Made by a program: the position numbers and the translations under genes | Source of the DNA: a virus | DNA length: 41,118 bases | Virus record (IMG/VR): IMGVR_UViG_3300027896_000094 | Coordinates: 1 to 41,118 of that record | Strand: one strand, 5' to 3' | Shown: piece after piece, positions 8,003 to 14,365 of the stretch | Position numbering within the stretch: the first letter of the stretch is position 1 | How the letters are laid out: each line of letters opens with the position of its first letter | Notes under the pieces: generated by a model | Told to the model about the DNA's origin: nothing | The model's database searches: none | What the model saw: the letters and a program-made list of their open reading frames with translations, nothing else

Positions 8003-10000
8003 CTACCGCTTTCTGGACCTCAGGAATGTCAAGTATTCTGCCCCCGCCTCGGCGTCCCAGAAGACCTGGATGCGGTTGATCAGGTCGGCGCTGGGGTCAA
8101 TAACCGTTACAACACAAGGACTTATGTGCTGATCTCGGAACCCCTTGTCGCGCGCGAAGCGATCGTAAATTTTATAGCTGCCGATTTGTAAACAATGGCT
8201 AATTCTGCCGTCATCCGGGGACTTGACCACGCCATAGCCGCATGTGTGCTTGTGCCCACAGATGAAGATATCATCCCTGATGCCAAGCATTGAGGCCTTC
8301 ATGACCGGGTGAGCCACGTTCCACTGGCTGCTGCCCTTGAAGTCATGCCGGGCGTTGATGGTCGTGGCCGCGCCGCTGGGTGAGACCAGGTTCAGCCGGG
8401 CCTCGCTGGGCTCGTAGAGGGCGTTGATCTGGCTCGCGATCCACTCGAGGGGATCGTCGGCGCCAGACCAGCAATTGCCAGTGAAGTAGGCCGATCCGTT
8501 ATTGCGGATCATGAAATTACCGTGCGGAACCGTAAGACACCACACCTTGCCGGTATAGTTTACAGTCGTGGTTGCGCCCTTGGTTTCTGTTTGCAGATCC
8601 TGGCGTCGGACAAGATTCAGGCGCCAGTCATTATCGCGCGCCATCGACATCCGCGCGGACCACCCGTGGGAAACCGCGCAAGCCTGCACGGACCCGAGAA
8701 ATTCACGCTCGCCATGCAGAACACCGCATGTCTTTTCTTGTGGGTTCGCACCGTCCCATGTCCCATCCCCGGCGATTAGCGCGCCTAACAGCACATCGAA
8801 CTGCCGATCCGTTAACTCTTTACTCCAGAACGGCAGCTCGCCCTTCTTGGGTACCCACGACAGCACCTTGCGGCTCCCTGTGGCGTTCAGGCGCCATTCC
8901 GCCTGTGGGAGTGGGGACTTGACGAGATCACGGCCGCAGACACTCTTGATGTCTCGAACGCGCGTAGTGACCGTGTGCTCAATCTGCAAGTCCTGCAACA
9001 GCCTCGTGATTTCGTTACCATCCTTGCTCTGGTAGATCGAAATGCGAGGCGAGTTGCCTTGCCAGCTGATGGACCCCTCAGTCAGGATCCAGCCGGCCAG
9101 GGTGATCTGGTCGTCAGACAGCGTGCAGCCGTAGGTTGACCCAGGGGCCGACACCGGGATGGCCACGCGAGACGGCAGCTTGCCAGCCTGCACGAACTCA
9201 TACTTACCCCACCTCTTCAGCCAATTGCGCTTCTTGGCAAGCACGCGGTGGTTTGGAGTTACCTCCATGGTAATGGACTGGGTCTTCATGCACACCAGTT
9301 CGCCATCGTGGTCGCGCTCAATCCTCCCAAGGATGGGGGACCAGACAGACTTGCCAGTCTCTCGATCGATCGAAAGGACCTGATCATCGTCTCTGATGTC
9401 CTGATAATTAACCCACCCGCGAGCTGTAAGACACTCAGACGATGGAGTTAGGCAGTCATGATTCCCACCGATAAGGTAGATCCACTTGCCCTTCAGTTCC
9501 CGGAGGAACCAGTTGGCAAGGATGAGCGCTTCCTTCGCACTAACCCCTTGTTCTCCATAAAGACGAGAAAGACGACCCACCCAATTATTGCGCGTATCGC
9601 CAATGTTCGCAGCGAACAGCCCCGGTGTGTCCTTGACGGTCTTGATGTCGTGCTTGAGTTTCCTGAGGTCGGTGCCATCGTCGTCGACATGGGGGTCTCC
9701 AAAATGCAGGATGCCGTAGGGTCCGGTGATGGGGACGTCCACGTTGATCAGCTGGCGAGCAACCTCGTAGCTGCGCTTGCGTTCGAACTTCCGCATGCGG
9801 TATTCGATGATCTCTTCGGCCGTCAGCTCGGGGCTGGGGGGCAGTGTGGGCTCGACGGGGTCGGTGAACCCATCGCCAAGCTGGCATGCCTTCCAATCGT
9901 TGTCCCAGCTGTCGGGGGTCGCAACAAGCCCTGCGGCTTTGCGTTGACGACCCCTGGCCTTCTTCCAATTCCTCCAGGCAGCGCCGGTGGGTTTGCTCAC
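8003..10000 (-). CDS. Calcineurin-like metallophosphoesterase interrupted by an intein
   Basis: A 665-residue precursor of which 338 residues are extein. The extein has metallophosphoesterase motifs in order: GDPHVDD (DPH at 102-104), NIGDTRNN (Asp about 135), GGNHD (178-182, split from its continuation by the intein), and FICGHKHTCG near the C-terminus. Such enzymes use two metal ions to hydrolyse phosphodiesters or phosphomonoesters; phage members include nucleases and phosphatases, and the substrate is not predictable here. The real start is the GTG at 10000, which overlaps the stop of the preceding gene (GTGA); the longer open frame upstream only shadows that gene. Excision of residues 183-509 would restore GGNHDCWSG. 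Confidence 0.88.
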   Translation of the reverse strand: MSKPTGAAWRNWKKARGRQRKAAGLVATPDSWDNDWKACQLGDGFTDPVEPTLPPSPELTAEEIIEYRMRKFERKRSYEVARQLINVDVPITGPYGILHFGDPHVDDDGTDLRKLKHDIKTVKDTPGLFAANIGDTRNNWVGRLSRLYGEQGVSAKEALILANWFLRELKGKWIYLIGGNHDCLTPSSECLTARGWVNYQDIRDDDQVLSIDRETGKSVWSPILGRIERDHDGELVCMKTQSITMEVTPNHRVLAKKRNWLKRWGKYEFVQAGKLPSRVAIPVSAPGSTYGCTLSDDQITLAGWILTEGSISWQGNSPRISIYQSKDGNEITRLLQDLQIEHTVTTRVRDIKSVCGRDLVKSPLPQAEWRLNATGSRKVLSWVPKKGELPFWSKELTDRQFDVLLGALIAGDGTWDGANPQEKTCGVLHGEREFLGSVQACAVSHGWSARMSMARDNDWRLNLVRRQDLQTETKGATTTVNYTGKVWCLTVPHGNFMIRNNGSAYFTGNCWSGADDPLEWIASQINALYEPSEARLNLVSPSGAATTINARHDFKGSSQWNVAHPVMKASMLGIRDDIFICGHKHTCGYGVVKSPDDGRISHCLQIGSYKIYDRFARDKGFRDQHISPCVVTVIDPSADLINRIQVFWDAEAGAEYLTFLRSRKR
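8474..9454 (-). mobile_element. Full-length intein with LAGLIDADG homing endonuclease
   Basis: A 327-residue in-frame intein. The N-terminal splicing block starts at Cys (CLTPSSECLTARGW, then DDDQVLSID) and block B is VTPNHRVLAKKR. The endonuclease carries two dodecapeptide motifs, LAGWILTEGSI and LLGALIAGDGTW, each with an acidic residue. The C-terminal blocks are KVWCLTVPHGNF and GSAYFTGN, followed by Cys+1 of the extein. The terminal Asn is present, but the usual penultimate His is Gly, a variation known in some inteins. Cys1, the block B His, the terminal Asn and Cys+1 are all present, so splicing is likely. The insertion falls inside the metal-binding GNHD motif of the host enzyme. Confidence 0.92.
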
Positions 10001-10182
10001 TTGGATCCCTTCTTCATACCCTTGAGGGTTTCGGCCAACCTGGCCTGTTTGCCGACCTTGCCACCCTTGGAGGCAGCGGCTCGGATCTTGGCTTCCGGGA
10101 TCTTCTCGCCTTCGGGAATGCCGAGGCTTCGATGCAGGCCGCCCTTGTTCTTCGTGGCACCGGCGATCCAATTCTTGGCCAT
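9997..10182 (-). CDS. Small basic hypothetical protein (phage MAKNWIAGA-type)
   Basis: A 61-residue Lys/Gly-rich protein beginning MAKNWIAGATKNKGGLHRSLG, with the later segment IPEAKIRAAASKGGKVGKQA. Small proteins of this pattern recur in many phages from memory and have no assigned function; the composition suggests nucleic-acid contact. ATG 10182 overlaps the stop of the preceding gene by one base (TGATG), and its own stop overlaps the GTG of the metallophosphoesterase, so all three are coupled. Confidence 0.75.
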   Translation of the reverse strand: MAKNWIAGATKNKGGLHRSLGIPEGEKIPEAKIRAAASKGGKVGKQARLAETLKGMKKGSK

Positions 10183-10301
10183 CACAGCCCCCTGAAGTAG
10201 TTGCCGACCTTGTTCCAGAAGATCGTGAGGGGGGCCTTGTACTTGGCCCACACCACGAAGCCGGCGGCGATCACGATGAGAATTGCAACGGGGCAGCCCA
10301 T
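10182..10301 (-). CDS. 39-residue single-pass membrane peptide
   Basis: A short protein starting MGCPVAILIVIAAGFVVWAK: one clear transmembrane segment (about 4-18) followed by a basic/aromatic tail ending in NYFRGL. Its stop is fused to the next start as TGATG. No strong Shine-Dalgarno sequence is visible, so coupling to the preceding gene (stop 2 bases away) is probable. Function unknown; tiny membrane peptides in phages often affect the host envelope or lysis. Confidence 0.65.
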   Translation of the reverse strand: MGCPVAILIVIAAGFVVWAKYKAPLTIFWNKVGNYFRGL

Positions 10302-10303
10302 GG

Positions 10304-10438
10304 CTACTTCCGCTTCTTGCGGTGGCCGTCTTTCTTCTTCGCCTCGGCCTTCTTCGCCTCGGCGATGTCCTTGTGCTCGAGCTTCTCGAACCCCTTGAGG
10401 CCGAGCTTCTTCAGTTCCTTCTTGTCGCTGGAATCCAT
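10304..10438 (-). CDS. 44-residue Lys/Glu-rich peptide
   Basis: A highly charged helical peptide (MDSSDKKELKKLG start, EAKKAEAKKKDGHRKKRK end). GGAGG lies 5 bases before the ATG, which strongly supports translation. It may bind nucleic acid through its basic tail, but no family is recognised. Confidence 0.65.
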   Translation of the reverse strand: MDSSDKKELKKLGLKGFEKLEHKDIAEAKKAEAKKKDGHRKKRK

Positions 10439-10453
10439 TGGATCCTCCTTGGG

Positions 10454-10693
10454 TTAGAAAGAGCCCTGGCCCCCTCCGAGGGGTCCGCCACTGCCGCCAC
10501 TGGGCGTCATGGGGCCACCACCGGTCGGGGGCATGGGGGGAAGCTGCGGCATCGGGGGCACGGGTCCCCTGGGTCGCGGCATAGGCTGCGGTTTCTTGGC
10601 GGGCTTGCCCTTCGGCGCAGGCTTGGCTTTCGCCTTGTTCTTCGCCTTGGGTCCCTTGCCTGGCTTCGGTTTTGCTGGGTACGTCTTAGCCAT
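10454..10693 (-). CDS. Lys/Pro/Gly-rich low-complexity protein
   Basis: A 79-residue protein with two distinct halves. The first 40 residues are a Lys/Pro/Ala tract resembling histone-tail or linker sequence (KAKNKAKAKPAPKGKPAKK). The second half is Pro/Met/Gly-rich (PPMPQLPPMPPTGGG). GGAGG sits about 6 bases before the ATG. It is probably disordered, and the basic half could bind DNA. Unknown role. Confidence 0.65.
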   Translation of the reverse strand: MAKTYPAKPKPGKGPKAKNKAKAKPAPKGKPAKKPQPMPRPRGPVPPMPQLPPMPPTGGGPMTPSGGSGGPLGGGQGSF

Positions 10694-10702
10694 GATGGCC
10701 TC

Positions 10703-10909
10703 CTAGGTAAATTGTGCGTCTCCCAGACGGAATGTCAAGGGCTTGACGATGACTTCTTTGAGGAGTTCGATCGCAACCGGCTCGTCGTGGTGCAGCCAGT
10801 CGTCGAGCTCGTTCTGGTCGATCGTCTCGCCGCACGCGCGGCACCGAACGATAGAGCCGGAACCGATATCCCAGTTGGCGTGGTCGCAGTTCGCCGAGCG
10901 CTTACTCAT
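10703..10909 (-). CDS. Small putative zinc-binding protein
   Basis: A 68-residue protein with an N-terminal CDHANWD pattern and a CRAC knuckle (residues about 8-28: C-x-H then C-x2-C), consistent with one zinc site, then a helical acidic segment. A GGAGG ribosome binding site precedes the ATG. It overlaps the preceding 36-residue gene by 8 bp. It resembles the other short CxxC proteins of this operon in design but not in detailed sequence. Confidence 0.65.
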   Translation of the reverse strand: MSKRSANCDHANWDIGSGSIVRCRACGETIDQNELDDWLHHDEPVAIELLKEVIVKPLTFRLGDAQFT

Positions 10910-11012
10910 CTTTCCCTCCTACTTTCGCTTCTTGAAACCAGCCCCACGCCACTCCGCACGCTGCGGCGAGCAGGACCACTGCCGTCAGTATTCCCAGGAT
11001 CCTATCGCTCAT
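10902..11012 (-). CDS. 36-residue membrane peptide
   Basis: A short frame MSDRILGILTAVVLLAAACG followed by VAWGWFQEAK and a charged end. It has one hydrophobic segment (about 5-23) that could be a membrane anchor; the Cys is not in a good lipobox (-3 is Ala). ATGA overlap with the preceding gene and an 8-bp overlap with the next support it as a coupled gene. Function unknown. Confidence 0.55.
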   Translation of the reverse strand: MSDRILGILTAVVLLAAACGVAWGWFQEAKVGGKDE

Positions 11013-11206
11013 GTGGAGAGCTTCTCGTCAACCTTGGTGTATCCAATGTTGTGGGTGACGTGGTCACCGCTTCCCATCGTGTAGTGGATCATTTGGCATT
11101 TCACGCAAACACTGAACTTAACCTTCTCTTCAATGGGCATCAATGGCCCATCGAAGCGACTCACGCCATTCGCCCGGTAGCGTACCCAGCGGTGGTCGCA
11201 GCTCAT
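11009..11206 (-). CDS. Small CxH...CxxC hypothetical protein
   Basis: A 65-residue protein with CDHRWVRYRANG near the start and a CVKCQMIH knuckle in the middle, a plausible single zinc site (C, H, C, C). The ATG at 11206 overlaps the stop of the HEATH-motif gene upstream by 4 bp, which decides the start over a longer frame. No function is recognised. Confidence 0.6.
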   Translation of the reverse strand: MSCDHRWVRYRANGVSRFDGPLMPIEEKVKFSVCVKCQMIHYTMGSGDHVTHNIGYTKVDEKLST

Positions 11207-11574
11207 GGCACCACCGACAGGATGCACTGGGTGATCCACTGGATGGCATAGGCCTCAATCTCGCGGCCAGGGGTCTCCTCGCCCATGGCGGCCTTGGAGA
11301 GCTGCCAGACGTGGGTGGCCTCATGCACGGCAAGGCCGATGCCAATGGCGCGGGCAGCCCCCCTGGGGCGTTTGTTCAGGCACACGACGAAGGTCTTGAT
11401 CCCATCCACCAGCAGGATATGGACGGCGCCATCCGAGCCCTCGGGAACGAACGGATCCTTGACATCGATCCCGATGCGCTTCATCTCGCGGTCGAACGCA
11501 GCCTCGTCTGGCGCCACGCCGAAGACACACGGCCACGGGCCGGCCGAGAAGTAGGTGATGTAAGGACGGCTCAC
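11203..11574 (-). CDS. Zincin-like metalloprotease-type protein (HEATH motif)
   Basis: A 123-residue protein with a HExxH zinc-binding helix, GLAVHEATHVWQL (His84, Glu85, His88), followed about 17-19 residues later by REIEAYAIQW, whose Glu (105 or 107) could be the third zinc ligand. This is the minimal zincin layout. It starts with GTG behind an excellent AGGAGG; the start overlaps the upstream stop (GTGA). There is no signal peptide, so it would act in the cytoplasm or in the virion. It is far shorter than typical peptidases, so it may be an anti-toxin-like or maturation protease, or an inactive fold. Substrate unknown. Confidence 0.7.
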   Translation of the reverse strand: MSRPYITYFSAGPWPCVFGVAPDEAAFDREMKRIGIDVKDPFVPEGSDGAVHILLVDGIKTFVVCLNKRPRGAARAIGIGLAVHEATHVWQLSKAAMGEETPGREIEAYAIQWITQCILSVVP

Positions 11575-11738
11575 GATTCCTCCTGCTTGAACTGGTGGTG
11601 GTAGTTGAGCAGCGGGTGCAGGTCGGGGAACTTCACGTGGGTCCAATGGGGGGAGTTGGGGTCCGTCCCGTCGTCCGTGAGTAAGCCACATACCGGGCAG
11701 TAGTACTCGCCATTGCCTATCCCGACACCGAATCTCAT
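11571..11738 (-). CDS. Small putative zinc-ribbon protein
   Basis: A 55-residue protein with a CPVCG knuckle at about 14-18 and His residues in SPHWTHVKFPDLH that could complete a zinc site. The ATG at 11738 is chosen because GAAGGAG lies just upstream and it overlaps the preceding stop by 4 bp. Unknown function. Confidence 0.6.
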   Translation of the reverse strand: MRFGVGIGNGEYYCPVCGLLTDDGTDPNSPHWTHVKFPDLHPLLNYHHQFKQEES

Positions 11739-12334
11739 GCGCACTCCTTCAGGTCTCTGCCGCTTGCAAGCAAGACGGCCTTGTAGCCCAGGTGAGCACG
11801 GTAGTCCTCGTCGATCCACTCCTTATGCTCGACCAGGTGGCGCTCGTAGTCCGCGGCGTCAATGCCAGCTCTGGCGATCGGGTATCCGGGGCCGAGGCAC
11901 GCGTCCACGTAGACGCCACGCCCATTGGTCTTGGTGTTGCTCACCCGGAATTCATGCCCCAGGGCGTGCGCCAGCCAGCGCATCTCCTGTTCCGGCAGGG
12001 GGCATTCCGCCTTGGGCTTCAGTTTGGCCATGTGGGAGACCCCCTCCTGCAGCCTGGCGAACATCCGGGCGCGCAGGCCGAAGGTGGCCTCGGGGATGGG
12101 GATCGAGTCGTCCTGCTTCACCCACTCCTTGCCCATGATCGGGTCAACCTTCTCGATGCAACCCATGTGGTGCAGGGTCCAGCGCCGCTGGGATTCGATG
12201 CCGGCCTCCGCCGCCTCGACCATGGCCTCGCCGTACTCGGCGTAATACGCGCTGTCGGCGATGTTGATCATGCCGGGGATGACCTGGGTCAGGGCCGGCG
12301 GGCCGAAGGGATCGTAGGGATTAAGGCTGCTCAT
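11735..12334 (-). CDS. Hypothetical protein, 199 residues
   Basis: A soluble, mixed-charge protein with no recognised motif. Helical stretches around residues 25-70 (YYAEYGEAMVEAAEAGIES) and 95-130 are evident, as is a LAHALGHEFRVSN segment. GGAGG lies 4 bases before the ATG. A candidate promoter built from a 16-bp tandem repeat lies 45-75 bases upstream. It starts a tightly overlapped run of genes that includes the HEATH-motif protein. Confidence 0.65.
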   Translation of the reverse strand: MSSLNPYDPFGPPALTQVIPGMINIADSAYYAEYGEAMVEAAEAGIESQRRWTLHHMGCIEKVDPIMGKEWVKQDDSIPIPEATFGLRARMFARLQEGVSHMAKLKPKAECPLPEQEMRWLAHALGHEFRVSNTKTNGRGVYVDACLGPGYPIARAGIDAADYERHLVEHKEWIDEDYRAHLGYKAVLLASGRDLKECA

Positions 12335-12378
12335 TGTGCCTCCATGGGTGGGTTGATCTTGTATGCGTGAAAGACTAA

Positions 12379-12410
12379 GAAAATTAGGCTCAACGAAAAT
12401 TAGGTTCAAC
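12379..12410 (-). promoter_or_regulatory. Tandem 16-bp repeat forming a promoter-like element
   Basis: Two adjacent copies of gaaaattagg(c/t)tcaac (12379-12394 and 12395-12410) differ at one base. Read on the minus strand they give TTGAAC, exactly 17 bases, then TAATTT: a sigma70-like promoter in which the first copy supplies the -35 and the second the -10. The transcript would start about 45 bases before the 199-residue protein. The doubled sequence could equally be a repressor or activator site. Confidence 0.5.
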
Positions 12411-12419
12411 CGAACAGGC

Positions 12420-12698
12420 TCACGCCTTCGTGCATTTCTTGCCTCCGTGTTTGAAAATGGTCCTCACCATGTCGAAGGCGCAGTCGGAGAGATACTCCTG
12501 AGACGCCTCGATGCTGTCGTCGATCTTGTCGTCGAAGTGAAACCACGAGACCTCGGCCTGCGTGATGTCGCACCCACCGAACAGGCGCTTCTTCTGCGGG
12601 GGGACGTAGATCAGCAGCATGCCGCCGCCCTGGCGGGCCAACCACTTGATCTGCTCGTCGGTGATCGGATCCTCTGCGTCCTGCCTCCCCTTGGCCAT
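12420..12698 (-). CDS. Hypothetical protein, 92 residues
   Basis: A soluble protein beginning MAKGRQDAEDPITDEQIKWL, with a GGGMLLIYVPP strand and a KHGGKKCTKA end. GGGAGG lies about 6 bases before the ATG. The same frame is open without a stop back to 12950, but the intervening part overlaps another gene. No family is recognised. Confidence 0.65.
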   Translation of the reverse strand: MAKGRQDAEDPITDEQIKWLARQGGGMLLIYVPPQKKRLFGGCDITQAEVSWFHFDDKIDDSIEASQEYLSDCAFDMVRTIFKHGGKKCTKA

Positions 12699-12700
12699 GT

Positions 12701-12880
12701 TCACCTCCCGAAGATGCGGTCTGCATTCTCCTTCACGGCCCCTGGGCTGAACCTCACCCGCTGGCCGAACTTCTCCACCAGATAGAGCACCTCGTAGTCT
12801 CCGGTGCCCTGGATTTCGACCCCCTCCTTCAGGATGCGCTCGAACTCGCTTCGGGTGATGGTGTTGCGCTTCTCGGTCAT
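12701..12880 (-). CDS. Small hypothetical protein, 59 residues
   Basis: A charged protein MTEKRNTITRSEFERILKEG followed by a beta-like YEVLYLVEKFGQRVRF, compact enough to be a small folded domain. GGGGG lies 8 bases before the ATG. A shorter upstream peptide frame (12950, MSTQVYMEHAIYDLFKQFQK) with its own GAGG site runs into it in a different frame; whether that peptide is translated is unclear. Confidence 0.6.
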   Translation of the reverse strand: MTEKRNTITRSEFERILKEGVEIQGTGDYEVLYLVEKFGQRVRFSPGAVKENADRIFGR

Positions 12881-12953
12881 TGTCAACCCCCTTTTGGAAC
12901 TGCTTAAACAGGTCGTAGATCGCATGCTCCATGTAGACCTGGGTGCTCATCCC

Positions 12954-13586
12954 TCACCTCGCCCCATCCACCGCGGCGTCAATGCGCCGGAGGATCTTCA
13001 TGGCCCTTTTGACCCGCTCGGGGTTGGTACCACGTCCCCCCAGGGGTTTCAGAGGCTCCTTGGGCACTTCCTGCCCCATGGCGAGGGTGTCTGCTTCCGC
13101 CTCCCCCACCTTGGGGTGGATCACCTCGGCGTCCAGGATCCGGCCGTCTGCCAGCATCGCCCGGACCCGCTCGTCGCTACGGGCGGCGGCGGCCAGCTGG
13201 AACCGCAGTTCGTCGTCCGTCAGGATGATCTCCTGGCTCGTGACAGTCTTGCGCTCCTGGAACAACTCAGGCGCCATCCGCTCCGCCACCCACATCGCGG
13301 CATCCGTCTGCATCTTCCCGATCCGGCCGTTCCGCGCACCCCTCATCAGGATAAACGCGCACTCGATGCCAGCTCCTTCGAACGCCGTGCGCAAGGCCTC
13401 GCCAAACGCTGCGTCATACTTCCGCATGTACGCGATCTGGACCGGCGTCGGCATGCCCTCGATGGCGCAGATCTCGTCGATCGGCATCCCCTGCATCAGG
13501 AGTGTCGCCACTGCGTTGCCTACGTCCATCGAATTCAACAATTTGCCGTCAACCACAGTCAGCACTTGAGACCCTCCATCTCGCAT
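12954..13586 (-). CDS. Probable terminase small subunit
   Basis: A 210-residue protein. The N-terminal region (about 20-75) reads like a helix-turn-helix of phage small terminases: VATLLMQGMPIDEICAIEG, then MPTPVQIAYMRKYDAAFGEAL. The middle is a helical segment (AERMAPELFQERKTVTSQEI) of the kind used for oligomerisation, and the tail is Pro/basic. Small terminases bind the packaging site and regulate TerL. It is the first gene of the minus-strand operon, about 8 kb from terL, an unusual separation. A DNA-binding regulator is the alternative. Confidence 0.55.
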   Translation of the reverse strand: MRDGGSQVLTVVDGKLLNSMDVGNAVATLLMQGMPIDEICAIEGMPTPVQIAYMRKYDAAFGEALRTAFEGAGIECAFILMRGARNGRIGKMQTDAAMWVAERMAPELFQERKTVTSQEIILTDDELRFQLAAAARSDERVRAMLADGRILDAEVIHPKVGEAEADTLAMGQEVPKEPLKPLGGRGTNPERVKRAMKILRRIDAAVDGAR

Positions 13587-13674
13587 CTTGCACTCCAGAC
13601 CCCAGTGTCGGTCCGCCCCTGGCCTGTGTCAAGAGGTCGATTTTTTCCTGGGGTCCGTGCCTGCGCGCGAAAAA

Positions 13675-13686
13675 TTTGTATACAAA
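13675..13686. repeat. 12-bp perfect palindrome
   Basis: TTTGTATACAAA is a perfect dyad inside the strand-switch region, about 90 bp from the minus-strand gene start. This AT-rich dyad stands out in GC-rich surroundings and has the size of a dimeric repressor operator. Confidence 0.5.
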
Positions 13687-13853
13687 AGCTGTGGAAGGCG
13701 GCGGCCTTGGAGTGGGGTGTTCTTATTAGACCACCCCACGCTCGTCTCGCTGGACCCACCCCACCACCCCTCGCTCATTGCCTTTCTTTGGGGGTAGTGG
13801 GCCTATACACTCAACCGCACGCCCACTGCTTGCTTGCTGCCTCTTACCCCTCG

Positions 13854-13899
13854 CTCCCCGGCCAGGCGGCTTGCGCCGCCCTCAGGGCCGGCCGGGGAG
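13854..13899. repeat. Nested inverted repeat (cruciform or hairpin)
   Basis: The outer arms ctccccggcc (13854-13863) and ggccggggag (13890-13899) are perfectly complementary over 10 bp. Between them lies a second perfect stem, ggcggc-ttgc-gccgcc (13865-13880). The structure is very GC-rich and lacks a T-run, so a simple intrinsic terminator is unlikely. It abuts the G-quadruplex motif. Confidence 0.7.
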
Positions 13900-13902
13900 G
13901 TC

Positions 13903-13932
13903 GGGAGGAGGGTGGGAGGGTGGGGGTTGGGG
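13903..13932 (+). repeat. G-quadruplex-forming motif
   Basis: Six runs of three or more G on the plus strand are separated by loops of 4, 1, 1, 1 and 2 bases (GGGAGGAGGGTGGGAGGG core). Short loops favour a very stable parallel quadruplex. It lies 57 bases upstream of the first plus-strand gene, in the divergent region. Confidence 0.7.
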
Positions 13933-13988
13933 ATTGTCCCTGATTGCCTGCTTGTGCGGGATTACACGATGAAGATGGAGAAGCAGCC

Positions 13989-14141
13989 ATGAACCCAGTC
14001 ATCGATCGCCTCAAGTCACGCAAGTCTGAGCTACTAGCTGAGTTAGAGCTCGCCAAGCTCGAAGGTAACAAGGAACTCGAGCGCCACATCAAGTTCGATC
14101 TCACCACCATCGAAATCTACATCAAAAAGGAGCAGTCATGA
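13989..14141 (+). CDS. 50-residue helical peptide, first plus-strand gene
   Basis: A short charged helical protein (MNPVIDRLKSRKSELLAEL, then ELERHIKFDL) with heptad-like leucines, possibly a small coiled coil. GGAG is 8 bases upstream of ATG 13989; an earlier in-frame ATG at 13944 has no site. Its stop overlaps the next start (ATGA). Unknown role, probably early expressed. Confidence 0.6.
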   Translation: MNPVIDRLKSRKSELLAELELAKLEGNKELERHIKFDLTTIEIYIKKEQS

Positions 14142-14272
14142 CCATCGCCAAGAGAATCCTCATCGGAGCCGGACACTTTCTGTTCTTCTGGGCAATCATG
14201 CTCGTAGGTTACACCATGATCATGCTCAAGATCAGCTTCTTGATCTTCGTGTGGAGTTGGATCTTCGGATGA
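14138..14272 (+). CDS. 44-residue two-pass membrane protein
   Basis: A very hydrophobic frame, MTIAKRILIGAGHFLFFWAI followed by LVGYTMIML, then SFLIFVWSWIFG. Two transmembrane segments are expected, with a basic N-terminus. AAGGAG lies just upstream of the ATG, and the start overlaps the previous stop by 4 bp. The role is unknown; an envelope-acting early protein is plausible. Confidence 0.65.
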   Translation: MTIAKRILIGAGHFLFFWAIMLVGYTMIMLKISFLIFVWSWIFG

Positions 14273-14365
14273 GCTAAGGAGAGCCCCATCAAGGGGTTGT
14301 CCCCAGCGCATAGAGCCTGGCAGCGCCACGCTGATCGTGGTCACACGTTCATACAGGAGGCCATC

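Larger units (their letters stand above)
13587..13988. promoter_or_regulatory. Divergent strand-switch region of about 400 bp
   Basis: No convincing gene lies here; the open frames on both strands are low-complexity. It separates the minus-strand operon from the plus-strand early region. It contains a perfect palindrome, a long inverted repeat and a G-quadruplex motif, listed separately. A consensus TTGACA (13632-13627, minus) has only a poor -10 (GACACT) at 17 bp and would leave almost no leader before the minus-strand gene, so the promoters remain undefined. An origin of replication is possible. Confidence 0.5.

Noticed and set aside
10001-10171. N-terminal extension of the metallophosphoesterase to 10171
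   Set aside because: The extra residues are a shifted-frame copy of the 61-residue basic protein; the coupled GTG at 10000 is the natural start.
10283-11251. 322-codon plus-strand open frame
   Set aside because: Its sequence is Leu/Arg-rich low-complexity and antisense to several small minus-strand genes that have strong ribosome binding sites and coupled overlaps.
12804-13943. 379-codon plus-strand open frame crossing the strand switch
   Set aside because: It mirrors the small-terminase-like gene and ends in Gly/Arg-rich sequence of the G-quadruplex region; no start signal.
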